From: an uncultured Hyphomicrobiales bacterium
Lineage (GTDB): Bacteria > Pseudomonadota > Alphaproteobacteria > Rhizobiales > Rhizobiaceae
Assembly (NCBI GenBank): GCA_943908365.1
Contig: CALTTH010000003.1
Span: 35,104 to 99,103 of the forward strand
Length of the DNA stretch: 64,000 bases
Direction of reading: 5' to 3'
The notes under the pieces: model-generated
Told to the model about the DNA's origin: nothing
The model's database searches: none
The model's input: only the letters and a program-made list of their open reading frames with translations
Shown here: piece after piece, positions 26,148-34,924 of the stretch
Position numbering within the stretch: position 1 is the stretch's first letter
How the letters are laid out: every line of letters starts with the position of its first letter
Translations under genes and position numbers: made by a program

Positions 26148-26170
26148 GGGCCGCGTCGTGCGGCCCTTTT
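26148..26170 (+). terminator. Terminator of fixNOQP
   Basis: GGGCCGC and GCGGCCC pair with a 5-nt loop, followed by TTTT. It abuts the stop codon of the convergent SRPBCC gene. Confidence 0.85.
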
Positions 26171-26574
26171 CATTGATGCTCCAGAAGGCTTCTCAAAGTC
26201 TTCAAATCCGCCGACACGGCGGCGGCATCCCGATCGTGATCCTCTTCCGTCATGCCCGGCAGTCGTAAAACGGTAAAGGCGATTTCCGCCCCGTCACCAT
26301 TCGGTGTCACCCGAAGCGCATTGTAGACCTGCATCCCATCCGGCAGCGTCACTACATGGTCGACGACGCCAAAATCATTCGGCTCAGCAAAGCGCACGCG
26401 CACGTCTCCCAGCGGCCCTGAAGCGATCCAGTCTTTACCATCCTGTCGCAATCCATTTGCCAGACCCGCCGCCCAGCGCGGCATCCTGTTGGGATCTGAA
26501 GCAAAGGCGTAGACCTCCCGCCATGGCCGATCGATTGTCACGTGCACGATCCGCGAGATCATCGTCGCCATCAT
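26170..26574 (-). CDS. SRPBCC-family (START-like/polyketide cyclase fold) protein
   Basis: The 134-aa protein begins MISRIVHVTIDRPWREVYAFASDPNRMPRWAAGL, the usual opening of SRPBCC ligand-binding proteins (I-x-R-P-W-x-x-V-Y-A-F-x-x-D/S-x-x-x-x-P-x-W). No catalytic residues can be assigned. Starts at 26574, 26571 or 26562 are possible; GGAGA spacing favours 26571. It sits between the two fix operons on the opposite strand and shares its upstream region, with a FixK box, with fixG. Confidence 0.85.
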   Translation of the reverse strand: MMATMISRIVHVTIDRPWREVYAFASDPNRMPRWAAGLANGLRQDGKDWIASGPLGDVRVRFAEPNDFGVVDHVVTLPDGMQVYNALRVTPNGDGAEIAFTVLRLPGMTEEDHDRDAAAVSADLKTLRSLLEHQ

Positions 26575-26614
26575 TCTTCTCCCGTGCGCAGCGCCTGCGC
26601 CACATTGTCCCGAC

Positions 26615-26628
26615 TTGACCTAAGTCAA
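26615..26628 (+). promoter_or_regulatory. FixK/FNR-type box of fixGHIS
   Basis: TTGACCTAAGTCAA has perfect TTGAC/GTCAA arms around 4 nt, a known variant of the rhizobial FixK/FnrN site. Its centre is 62 nt upstream of the fixG start, placing a class II start point near 26663. The divergent SRPBCC gene starts about 47 nt away on the other side. Confidence 0.85.
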
Positions 26629-26683
26629 GGATGATGGACCTCCGAGATGTCAAAACGCAAGGACAGAAACGGACCTTGCGATC

Positions 26684-28267
26684 ATGAACCTTTATACCGC
26701 CCGCGACCCCGGCAATGGCTCCGAGCCTGTCGAGAGATTGAATGCCGAACCGGTCAATTCTGCGAAAAACAGGAAGCCGCTTTACGAGGCGCGCAAGAAG
26801 ATTTTCCCGAAGCGGGCAGAGGGGCGGTTTCGTCGTTTCAAATGGATCGTGATGCTGATCACGCTCGGCATCTACTATCTGACACCCTGGATCCGCTGGG
26901 ACCGTGGTCCCTATGCGCCCGATCAGGCGGTGCTCGTCGATATTGCCAGCAGGCGTTTCTACTTCTTCTTCATCGAGATATGGCCGCAGGAATTCTACTA
27001 CGTTGCCGGGCTTCTGGTCATGGCAGGTTTCGGCCTCTTCCTCATCACGTCAGCAATTGGCCGCGCGTGGTGCGGCTATACCTGTCCTCAAACCGTGTGG
27101 GTCGATCTCTTCCTCGTGGTAGAGCGCGCCATCGAAGGCGACCGAAACGCGCGCATAAAGCTCGAGGCCGCGCCGTGGAATTTCGACAAGCTGCAAAAGC
27201 GCGTCTCCAAGCATCTCATCTGGCTGGCGATCGGTGTGATGACGGGCGGTGCGTGGATATTCTACTTCGCCGATGCTCCGACACTGCTGAAGCAGTTCGT
27301 GACGGGCGAGGCGCCGATGGTCGCCTATTACACCGTGGCGATCCTGACGGCGACGACGTACGTCTTTGGCGGTCTGATGCGCGAGCAGGTGTGCACCTAT
27401 ATGTGCCCCTGGCCCCGCATCCAAGGCGCGATGCTGGACGAGCATTCGTTGGTGGTGACCTATAACGACTGGCGCGGCGAACCCCGCTCGCGTCACACCA
27501 AAAAGGCGGTTGCCGCAGACGAGCCGGTGGGCGACTGCGTGGACTGCAATGCCTGTATTGCCGTCTGTCCCATGGGCATTGATATCCGCGACGGGCAGCA
27601 GATGGAGTGCATCACCTGCGCGCTGTGCATCGATGCCTGCGATGGCGTCATGGACAAGGTCGGTAAGTCGCGCGGCCTGATCGCCTATGCCACGCTTCAG
27701 GAATATGATGCAAACATGGCGCTAGCGACCGGCAATGGCGCGCATGCCATTCAGCCGAGCGCTGTCCGCGATCTCGATGGCAGCTTCGTCAATGCCATAC
27801 GCCATTTCAATTGGCGGATCATTTCGCGTCCGCGCACGATCTTTTACATGACCGTCTGGTGCCTGGTCGGTGTCGTCATGCTGGTGACGCTGGCCACCCG
27901 CGAGCGCCTTGCCGTCAACGTCATTCACGATCGCAATCCGCAATTTGTGCTGGAATCGGATGGCTCGATCCGCAACGGATATACCGTCCGGCTTCTCAAT
28001 ATGATCGCGCAGCCGCGCACCATCACCTTGTCACTGGAAGGGTTGCCGGGCGCCGTGATGAAGATCAACGGTCTGGTCGATCAGCCTGCACGAAGCTTCG
28101 ACATCAAGGTCAAGCCCGACGAAGTCACAAGCCTCAAGCTCTTTGTCACCACGCCCGCCGCTGCCAACAAAACAGCAAGCGATTTCACCTTCCTCGCGTC
28201 GGACGCTGAAAACTCAGAGACCGCACACTACAAGGCCGTCTTCAATGGGCCGGGAGTAAAGAAATGA
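26684..28267 (+). CDS. fixG: Cytochrome cbb3 oxidase accessory protein CcoG/FixG
   Basis: The 527-aa membrane Fe-S protein has several N-terminal helices and a CGYTCPQTVW motif. An EQVCTYMCPWPRIQ motif follows, then a ferredoxin-like cluster region: CVDCNACIAVCPMGI and CITCALCIDACDGVM (two 4Fe-4S sets). The C-terminus is an Ig-like periplasmic domain. CcoG is implicated in copper reduction for the cbb3 CuB centre. It is first in fixGHIS and overlaps fixH by 4 nt. Confidence 0.97.
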   Translation: MNLYTARDPGNGSEPVERLNAEPVNSAKNRKPLYEARKKIFPKRAEGRFRRFKWIVMLITLGIYYLTPWIRWDRGPYAPDQAVLVDIASRRFYFFFIEIWPQEFYYVAGLLVMAGFGLFLITSAIGRAWCGYTCPQTVWVDLFLVVERAIEGDRNARIKLEAAPWNFDKLQKRVSKHLIWLAIGVMTGGAWIFYFADAPTLLKQFVTGEAPMVAYYTVAILTATTYVFGGLMREQVCTYMCPWPRIQGAMLDEHSLVVTYNDWRGEPRSRHTKKAVAADEPVGDCVDCNACIAVCPMGIDIRDGQQMECITCALCIDACDGVMDKVGKSRGLIAYATLQEYDANMALATGNGAHAIQPSAVRDLDGSFVNAIRHFNWRIISRPRTIFYMTVWCLVGVVMLVTLATRERLAVNVIHDRNPQFVLESDGSIRNGYTVRLLNMIAQPRTITLSLEGLPGAVMKINGLVDQPARSFDIKVKPDEVTSLKLFVTTPAAANKTASDFTFLASDAENSETAHYKAVFNGPGVKK

Positions 28268-28764
28268 CGATCGAGCGACAGGAAAAGCCAGGCTTTGTCT
28301 TCACCGGTTGGCACATGCTCACCATCATGCTGCTGTTCTTCGGTACGGTGATTGCGGTCAATGTCACCATGGCGTGGAACGCGGTTTCGAGTTGGAGCGG
28401 GCTTGTGGTGCAAAACACCTATGTTGCCAGCCAGCAGTTCAACGGCAAGGCGGAAGCCGCCAAGGCGCGTGCGGCAAGCGGCATCGTGGGCAAGCTCAAA
28501 CTCGACGGCGATACCATCGCTTACGAGGTGACCCACCCCACCCAGGGTCCCGTCGCGACCGATGCCGTGACGCTCAATTTTCGCCGCCCGGTTGGAGAGA
28601 AACAGGATTTCTCTCTGGTTCTGGACAAACAATCGGTGAATGGATTTGCGGCCCATCACAAATTGGCGCCAGGAGACTGGATCGTCGAGGCTGTCGCGGT
28701 GAAGGATGGCAAGATCATCGTTCATGAAGGCACCCGCATCGATATTGCCGGGGGCGTCAGATGA
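28264..28764 (+). CDS. fixH: FixH/CcoH, cbb3 oxidase assembly protein
   Basis: The 166-aa protein has one N-terminal transmembrane helix (GWHMLTIMLLFFGTVIAVNV) and a periplasmic beta-rich domain. The sequence FTGWHM and VTMAWNAVSSWSGLVVQNTYVASQQFN are typical of FixH. It overlaps fixG and fixI by 4 nt each, so translation is coupled. Confidence 0.96.
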   Translation: MTIERQEKPGFVFTGWHMLTIMLLFFGTVIAVNVTMAWNAVSSWSGLVVQNTYVASQQFNGKAEAAKARAASGIVGKLKLDGDTIAYEVTHPTQGPVATDAVTLNFRRPVGEKQDFSLVLDKQSVNGFAAHHKLAPGDWIVEAVAVKDGKIIVHEGTRIDIAGGVR

Positions 28765-31061
28765 GCTGCTGCGCGCCTGGGACCGAAAGTGCTCTCGACC
28801 GTGTGGGATTGAGGAAGGCCTTGCCGTCGTCGGAAGAGATGATGCTCGCCAGTCGTCATCTGGGGCAGGGGCTGCGACAGATCGATCTCTCGGTGCCCGG
28901 CGTCTATTGCGGTACCTGCATCACCACGATCGAAACCTGTTTGAACAGACTGCCCGAGGTGGAGCGCGCCCGTATCAACCTGTCCTCGAAACGCGTTTCT
29001 ATCGTCTGGCGGGAGGAACTCGCTGGCGTTCGCACAGATCCGGGCATCCTTGCAAGGGCAGTCGCCTCGACGGGATACGCCACCCATCTCTTTACCAGTG
29101 CCGAAGAAGCCTCCGACGAACTCAAGAACCAGTTGATCCGGGCGGTCGGTCTGACGGGTTTTGCAGCCGCAAACATCATGTTGCTGTCTGTGTCGGTCTG
29201 GTCTGGCGCGGATGCTTCCACACGCGACATGTTTCACTGGATATCCGCCCTGATCGCGGCACCTGCGCTGATCTATGGTGGGCGTTTCTTCTATCAGTCT
29301 GCTTATCGTGCTTTGAAGCACGGCCGAACCAACATGGATGTGCCCATCGCTCTTGCAATCACGCTGTCCTATGCAGTCTCGCTTTGGGAAACGATGCATA
29401 GCGGCAGCCACGCATGGTTCGATGCGACCGTCTCGCTGCTGTTCTTTCTGCTGATCGGTCGCACGCTCGATCATGTCATGCGTGACCGGGCCCGTTCAGC
29501 CGTTGCTGGTCTTGCAAGACTGTCACCGCACGGTGCCATGGTCCTTCTCAAAGATGGAGAGCGCGAATACCGGGCGATTGCCGAGTTGGGTCCGGGAGAC
29601 GTCATCCTCGTTGCGGCGGGCGAAAGAGTGCCGGTGGATGGCGTGATCATGACCGGCTCCAGCGACATGGATATGTCCATCGTCAATGGTGAAAGTGCCA
29701 CCCGCACTGTGCAGCCGGGCGAAAGTGTTCAGGCGGGTACCCTGAACCTCACGGGTCCACTGACCCTCAAGGCAACGGCGCTTGCGCGTGAGTCCTTCCT
29801 GGCGGAGATTATCGGCTTGATGGAAGCGGCCGAAGGGGGCAGGGCGCGTTATCGGCGCCTGGCCGATCGCGCTGCGCAATACTATTCGCCAGTGGTTCAC
29901 CTCCTGGCGCTCATATCCTTCATTGCCTGGGGCGTGTTTGGCGGAGACTGGAAACAGGCGATGCTGATTGCGATTGCCGTTCTGATCATTACCTGCCCGT
30001 GTGCCCTTGGCCTTGCTGTTCCTGTCGTGCAGGTTGTTGCAGCGGGGGAACTGTTTAAGACCGGTGTCATGGTCAAGGATGGCTCGGCCATGGAGCGGCT
30101 CGCCGAAGCCGATACCGTGCTCTTCGACAAGACCGGTACATTGACGCTCGGCGAGCCCCGTCTGCTCGATATGGCGGATGTGCCGGACGATGCCTTTTTG
30201 CTTGCCGCAGGCCTTGCCGCCAATTCTCGTCACCCTCTTTCCCAGGCACTCTACCGATCGGTTCGCGGCGCGCTCCCGGTTTTCGACGCTGTCAGCGAGA
30301 TACCCGGATGCGGCGTGGAGGCAAGGACAGACAAAGGCGCATACCGGCTCGGCAACAGACGCTTTTGCTGCCCGACGAAGGCGCCACGAAGCGAGGGAGA
30401 CACCGCGTCGGAGGTGGTGTTGTCACTGGAAGGTGAAGAAGTTGCCTGCTTCCGCTTCGAGGACCAGACGAGGCCCGGCACGAGCGAAGCTATCAAAATC
30501 CTAAAACGCTTCGGGTTCAGCGCAGAGATCGTCTCCGGAGACCGACCATCCGCCGTCGAGGCGTTGGCGGGCAAGCTCCGGCTCGCAAGCTGGCACGCCG
30601 GCTTCGCCCCGGCGGACAAGGCGCGGCGCTGCGAGGAGCTTGTCGCCGAAGGTCGCAAGGTGCTGATGGTAGGCGACGGGATCAATGACGCTCCGGCGCT
30701 GGCCGCGGCACATGTGTCCATAGCCCCGGCATCGGCAGCCGACATTGGCCGCCAATCCGCAGACTTCGTCTTCGTGCGAGAGGATCTAAGGTCCGTGGCC
30801 TTTACTGTCGATATTTCACGACGGGCAGGGCGGCTGATCCGGCAGAATTTCGCGCTGGCGATTGGCTATAACGTCATCGCTGTTCCGATTGCGCTTGCAG
30901 GTTTCGCCACGCCCATGATTGCCGCCATTGCCATGTCGACGTCCTCGATCATCGTGGTCACCAACGCGCTTCGCCTCAGTGGCTTCGAAAGGAAAGCGAC
31001 ACGGAAGCTTGAGCAGCGGAATGCCGAGATTGAGATAGTGACTGGAGCGCAGACCGCATGA
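28761..31061 (+). CDS. fixI: FixI/CcoI copper-transporting P1B-type ATPase
   Basis: The 766-aa P-type ATPase has an N-terminal CC and an HMA domain with YCGTC (C50, C53), eight membrane helices, the TM metal site ITCPCALGLAV, phosphorylation site FDKTGTLTLG, and hinge motif VGDGINDAPALAAA. It moves copper toward the cbb3 oxidase CuB site. Start and stop both overlap neighbours (fixH, fixS) by 4 nt. Confidence 0.97.
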   Translation: MSCCAPGTESALDRVGLRKALPSSEEMMLASRHLGQGLRQIDLSVPGVYCGTCITTIETCLNRLPEVERARINLSSKRVSIVWREELAGVRTDPGILARAVASTGYATHLFTSAEEASDELKNQLIRAVGLTGFAAANIMLLSVSVWSGADASTRDMFHWISALIAAPALIYGGRFFYQSAYRALKHGRTNMDVPIALAITLSYAVSLWETMHSGSHAWFDATVSLLFFLLIGRTLDHVMRDRARSAVAGLARLSPHGAMVLLKDGEREYRAIAELGPGDVILVAAGERVPVDGVIMTGSSDMDMSIVNGESATRTVQPGESVQAGTLNLTGPLTLKATALARESFLAEIIGLMEAAEGGRARYRRLADRAAQYYSPVVHLLALISFIAWGVFGGDWKQAMLIAIAVLIITCPCALGLAVPVVQVVAAGELFKTGVMVKDGSAMERLAEADTVLFDKTGTLTLGEPRLLDMADVPDDAFLLAAGLAANSRHPLSQALYRSVRGALPVFDAVSEIPGCGVEARTDKGAYRLGNRRFCCPTKAPRSEGDTASEVVLSLEGEEVACFRFEDQTRPGTSEAIKILKRFGFSAEIVSGDRPSAVEALAGKLRLASWHAGFAPADKARRCEELVAEGRKVLMVGDGINDAPALAAAHVSIAPASAADIGRQSADFVFVREDLRSVAFTVDISRRAGRLIRQNFALAIGYNVIAVPIALAGFATPMIAAIAMSTSSIIVVTNALRLSGFERKATRKLEQRNAEIEIVTGAQTA

Positions 31062-31213
31062 ACATGCTGGTGTTCCTCATACCCGTCGCGCTGCTTCTCG
31101 GCGCACTCGGTTTGTTCGCCTTCCTCTGGTCGCTGAAAAGCGGTCAGTATGAGGACATGGATGGCTCGGCCTGGCGGGCGCTGGAGGATGGTGACGACAA
31201 ACCTTCCGCTTGA
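31058..31213 (+). CDS. fixS: FixS/CcoS, cbb3 maturation small membrane protein
   Basis: The 51-aa protein has one transmembrane helix (LVFLIPVALLLGALGLFAFLWSL) followed by the CcoS signature SGQYEDMDGSAWRAL. The ATG overlaps the fixI stop (ATGA). CcoS is needed for heme and copper insertion into CcoN. Confidence 0.96.
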   Translation: MNMLVFLIPVALLLGALGLFAFLWSLKSGQYEDMDGSAWRALEDGDDKPSA

Positions 31214-31346
31214 AGATTTTGGGAACGGCGACACCAAAGGTGACCGCTGTCATCAAAATTTAACCGTTTCAATTGGGTCTCACCTTGCCGTTTGAAAGCT
31301 GGAGTGCCAAAACAGGCGCCATCAAATGCAAAATGGAGACACATCC

Positions 31347-32783
31347 GTGGAACAGGCAGAAATCGGTTTGATCGGTCTTGGCGTCATGGGCTCGAACCTG
31401 GCGCTCAACATCGCGGAAAAAGGCAACAAGATTGCCGTTTTCAACCGGACCCCGGAAGCGACGAAGAAGTTTTACGCCGAAGCCGGCGAATTGCAGGGAC
31501 AGATCATCCCTTGCGAAACCATTGAAGACTTCGTTGCCGCCATTCGCCCGCCGCGCCCGATCATCATCATGATCAAGGCCGGCGATCCCGTCGATCAGCA
31601 GATGGAAATTCTCAAGCCCTATCTCGAAAACGGCGACATCATGATCGATGCGGGCAACGCCAACTTCCGTGACACGATCCGTCGTTTTGACACTCTGAAA
31701 GACAGCGGCCTCACGTTCATTGGCATGGGTGTTTCCGGTGGCGAAGAGGGCGCTCGCCATGGTCCGTCCATCATGGTCGGCGGCACCGAAGAGAGCTGGA
31801 AGCGCGTCGAAAAGGTGCTGACCTCGATCTCGGCCAAATATGATAACGACCCATGCGTTGCCTGGCTTGGAAATGATGGCGCGGGACACTTCGTCAAGAC
31901 CATCCATAACGGCATCGAATATGCCGATATGCAGATGATCGCCGAAATCTACGGTATCTTGCGCGATGGTCTGAAGCTCAGCGCCGGTGAAATTGCCGAT
32001 GTCTTCGGCAAGTGGAACAAGGGCCGCCTGAATTCCTATCTGATCGAGATCACCGAGAAGGTGCTGCGCGCCGCCGATCCAGTCACCGGCAAGCCGATGG
32101 TGGATCTGATCCTCGACAAGGCAGGTCAGAAAGGTACGGGCAAGTGGTCCGTCATCGAGGCCCAGAACATGGGTGTCGCGGCAACGGCTATCGAAGCCGC
32201 CGTCGCTGCCCGTATTCTTTCGTCTCAGAAGGACGAACGCGAAGCCGCTGAGAAGATCTTCGGCGTTCCGAAGGCACTTGCCGCACCCGCGGACAAGCAG
32301 GCCTTCATCGACGATCTGGAAAACGCACTTCTTGCTGCAAAGATCGGCGACTATGCGCAAGGCTTCGCCGTGATGGCTGCGGCTTCCAAGGAGTTCAACT
32401 GGGACCTGCCGATGCCCACCATCGCCCGCATCTGGCGCGCTGGTTGCATCATCCGCTCGCAGTTCCTCGATGAAATCACCTCGGCCTTCACCAAGGATCC
32501 GCATGTGGCAAACCTGATCGTGACGCCTGCCTTCTCCAAGATGGTTCAGGACACGGACGCACCGCTGCGCCATGTCGTTTCGCACGCGATCCTGTCCGGC
32601 CTGCCGGTTCCGGCTCTTGCATCCGCGCTCGGCTATTTCGATGCCTACCGCCGCGGCCGCGGCACGGCCAACCTCATCCAGGCGCAGCGCGACTTCTTCG
32701 GCGCGCATGGCTTTGAGCGGACCGATGGCGTCGACAAACCACACGGCCCTTGGGGCAGCGGCCTCGATATCTTCTCGAAGTAA
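31347..32783 (+). CDS. gnd: 6-phosphogluconate dehydrogenase, decarboxylating
   Basis: The 478-aa enzyme has an N-terminal NADP Rossmann motif GLGVMGSNLALN, the diagnostic MIDAGNANFRDT and MGVSGGEEGARHGPSIM segments, the catalytic Lys-containing HFVKTIHNGIEYADMQ, and a C-terminal AQRDFFGAHGFERTD tail. It oxidises 6-phosphogluconate to ribulose 5-phosphate with CO2 release. The ATG at 31326 lacks a ribosome site; the GTG at 31347 has GGAG at 8 nt and aligns with the usual family start. Monocistronic, closed by a strong terminator. Confidence 0.96.
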   Translation: MEQAEIGLIGLGVMGSNLALNIAEKGNKIAVFNRTPEATKKFYAEAGELQGQIIPCETIEDFVAAIRPPRPIIIMIKAGDPVDQQMEILKPYLENGDIMIDAGNANFRDTIRRFDTLKDSGLTFIGMGVSGGEEGARHGPSIMVGGTEESWKRVEKVLTSISAKYDNDPCVAWLGNDGAGHFVKTIHNGIEYADMQMIAEIYGILRDGLKLSAGEIADVFGKWNKGRLNSYLIEITEKVLRAADPVTGKPMVDLILDKAGQKGTGKWSVIEAQNMGVAATAIEAAVAARILSSQKDEREAAEKIFGVPKALAAPADKQAFIDDLENALLAAKIGDYAQGFAVMAAASKEFNWDLPMPTIARIWRAGCIIRSQFLDEITSAFTKDPHVANLIVTPAFSKMVQDTDAPLRHVVSHAILSGLPVPALASALGYFDAYRRGRGTANLIQAQRDFFGAHGFERTDGVDKPHGPWGSGLDIFSK

Positions 32784-32788
32784 CGAAC

Positions 32789-32817
32789 AAAGGCCCGCTT
32801 CGGCGGGCCTTTTTTTC
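32789..32817 (+). terminator. Terminator of gnd
   Basis: AAAGGCCCGC and GCGGGCCTTT pair around a TTCG tetraloop, followed by a T-run. Ideal intrinsic terminator 6 nt after the stop. Confidence 0.95.
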
Positions 32818-32991
32818 GGGGCGATGAACGGTTGACGCGGTCTCAGGCATCATGGCCGGGGTTAACCCGACCATCGATCTTTCAATGGATTGCCGGTCCC
32901 GACACCCGGTCGAAAATTTGGGCTCTCTTACTTTTTTGAAGCGACCGACAACGCCCGCGCTGACGTAGCGCGGCGCGTGCTAACGGCAAAT

Positions 32992-34026
32992 TCAATGTGC
33001 GGCTTTGCCTTGGCTGGCTGCAAGCATTCTCGACGCGCTGATCACGAGTTTGCGCTCTGCTCGCTCCTGTTGCGGCGTGCGGTTGTAGATTTCGCGATAA
33101 CACTTGGAAAAGTGCGAGGCCGAGACGAAGCCACAGGCGACCGCGACTTCCACGACCGGCATGGCCGATTGCACCAGAAGGTGACGCGCCCGATCCAGCC
33201 TGATCTCAAGATAGTAGCGTGCGGGTGAACGGCCCATTTCCTGGCGAAACAATCGCTCCACCTGCCTGCGGGAAAGGTCGGCACCTTCGGCAATATCGAG
33301 AAGCGAAAGAGGCTCGGAGAGATTGCTTTCCATCAGCTCAATGATCGACAGAACCTTGTCGTTCTGCACGCCAAGACGGGCGCGGAGCGGCAGACGCTGG
33401 CGATCGTGTGGATTGCGCACACGGTCCGTCAACTGCTGTTCGCACACGCGGTTCACGAGGTTTTCGCCGAAATCCTGACCGATCAGGTTCAGCATCATGT
33501 CGAGCGAAGCCGTTCCGCCGGCACAGGTATAAATATTGCCGTCCACTTCGTAGAGATCGGCATAGACTTCGACTTGCGGAAAAGCCTCGGAGAAACCCGG
33601 GAGATTTTCCCAGTGGATCGCACAGCGCTTGCCATTCAGCAGTCCCGCCTGGGCAAGCACATGTGCGCCCGTACAGAGACTACCGACAGCAATGCCGCGA
33701 TTGTTGACTTCACGCAGCCAGGCATTGACCGACTTGTTCACATATTGATCTATGTCGATCCCGGAACAGACCAGCACCATGCTTGGGCGGTTCTCGCCGC
33801 CGATGCATTTGCGCTCTTCAGCAAGAGAGGTGTTCGCCTCGAGCGCAATACCGCTGGAGGAGGTCACTTTGAGGCCGTCAATGGAAGCAAGGCGCCATTC
33901 ATAGGCATCGTAGCCGAGCATGCGGTTGGCGATACGCAACGTTTCCACCGCCGCCGTAAACGGAAGCATGGTGAACTGAGGAACCATGAAAAATACGATT
34001 GAACGTTTCTTGGGAGTTTTGCTCAT
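32992..34026 (-). CDS. GlxA-family AraC-type transcriptional regulator
   Basis: The 344-aa protein has a DJ-1/PfpI (class I GATase-like) N-terminal domain and a C-terminal AraC double HTH. The nucleophile-elbow-like site is VGSLCTGAHVLAQAGLL with Cys, next to AIHWENLPGF. The HTH region reads LLDIAEGADLSRRQVERLFRQEMG and VAVACGFVSASHFSKCYREIY. Relatives (GbdR, CdhR, ArgR) regulate choline, carnitine, betaine or arginine use; the ligand is unknown here. The frame opens at 34134, but the ATG at 34026 has GGAG at about 10 nt and gives normal length. No target gene is adjacent. Confidence 0.9.
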   Translation of the reverse strand: MSKTPKKRSIVFFMVPQFTMLPFTAAVETLRIANRMLGYDAYEWRLASIDGLKVTSSSGIALEANTSLAEERKCIGGENRPSMVLVCSGIDIDQYVNKSVNAWLREVNNRGIAVGSLCTGAHVLAQAGLLNGKRCAIHWENLPGFSEAFPQVEVYADLYEVDGNIYTCAGGTASLDMMLNLIGQDFGENLVNRVCEQQLTDRVRNPHDRQRLPLRARLGVQNDKVLSIIELMESNLSEPLSLLDIAEGADLSRRQVERLFRQEMGRSPARYYLEIRLDRARHLLVQSAMPVVEVAVACGFVSASHFSKCYREIYNRTPQQERAERKLVISASRMLAASQGKAAH

Positions 34027-34165
34027 CACGACCATGCTCCATTTTGCGGAAAAGCAATTTCTTGCTTGGAAACTATCATCTGTATGTTCTGAATGCGACG
34101 GCCTGAGGGAGAAATACGACGCGGCTTCTTCCACGTCAAAAAAACAATCCGTGAGACCGGCTTGA

Positions 34166-34198
34166 CAAACGGCAATATCTAATTTGCGACATGCCGTT
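34166..34198. repeat. Inverted repeat between glxA-type regulator and response regulator
   Basis: AAACGGCA at 34166-34173 and TGCCGTTT at 34191-34198 are perfect 8-bp arms with a 17-nt spacer, in an AT-rich region ahead of the regulator. Possible operator. Confidence 0.35.
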
Positions 34199-34391
34199 TC
34201 GAGATATTTTGCATTTTATTAATATTGTTTTCAATTTTGTCCCGCATGCTCTCATCAAGTCGCCGAATTGCGCGTTCTGTTGGAAAGATGGAATGGCGGA
34301 CGTCGAAGCCACCGCCACCCATCGGGTGCCACAGCACGTGAACCGCCAAGTCTTGTGTACGGCGGTCCAGGCTTAAAGCGGAGTATTTCGT

Positions 34392-34817
34392 ATGCAGGAA
34401 GCTGGCGTGACGGTATTGGTCGTCGAAGACGAACCAATCATTCGATTTGCCCTTGTGGATGCCTTGGAAGAGAAGGGCTACCGCGTTTTGGAAGCATCCA
34501 ATGTGCTGGAAGCCGTGGGTGTGATCGGCAAGAACGAGCAGATCGCTGCCGTGGTGACCGATATCGACATGCCGGGCGGTTTGTCCGGTCTCGATCTCGT
34601 CGAGACCTTAGACAAGTCTCAACATCACATTGCAGTCGTCGTCACTTCCGGGGGACATGCATCTGAATCGTTGGACCTTCCAGCAGACGCCCGCTTCTTC
34701 AGCAAGCCCTATCATTTCGACGACATTCTCTTCGCCGTGCGCTCCGCTATCGCCGCCAAGGCAAAGCTGTTGAAGAAGCGCCGCGGCTTGCGCCTCGTCG
34801 GCGCCGCGGCGCAGTGA
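34392..34817 (+). CDS. Single-domain response regulator (CheY-like receiver)
   Basis: The 141-aa receiver has acidic pocket E12-D13 (VVEDEP), phospho-acceptor D57 (VTDIDMPGGLSG), switch Thr in VVVTSGG and the invariant Lys in FFSKPYHFDD. A short basic tail (KAKLLKKRRGLRL) follows and no output domain. It probably acts by protein contact. No histidine kinase is adjacent. Terminator 50 nt downstream. Confidence 0.92.
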   Translation: MQEAGVTVLVVEDEPIIRFALVDALEEKGYRVLEASNVLEAVGVIGKNEQIAAVVTDIDMPGGLSGLDLVETLDKSQHHIAVVVTSGGHASESLDLPADARFFSKPYHFDDILFAVRSAIAAKAKLLKKRRGLRLVGAAAQ

Positions 34818-34869
34818 CCCTTGAAGGTGCCGCGCCGGTCTTGGAACGACCGGTTCTGCCCATATAGAA

Positions 34870-34894
34870 AAAGCCGGAGGGTCACTCCGGCTTT
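34870..34894 (+). terminator. Terminator between response regulator and glgX
   Basis: AAAGCCGGAG and CTCCGGCTTT pair around a 5-nt loop. A-rich and T-rich flanks let it serve both convergent genes. Confidence 0.88.
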
Positions 34895-34924
34895 CATTCT
34901 CACATCAGCTTCTGCCACCGATGA

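Noticed and set aside
22729..31213. Symbiotic nitrogen-fixation island
   Set aside because: fixNOQP/fixGHIS encode cbb3 respiration found in many non-symbionts; no nif, nod or fixLJ genes are seen here.
31269..32744. 491-codon minus-strand frame opposite gnd
   Set aside because: Antisense shadow; gnd is unmistakable, and the frame has Gly/Asp/His-rich random composition.
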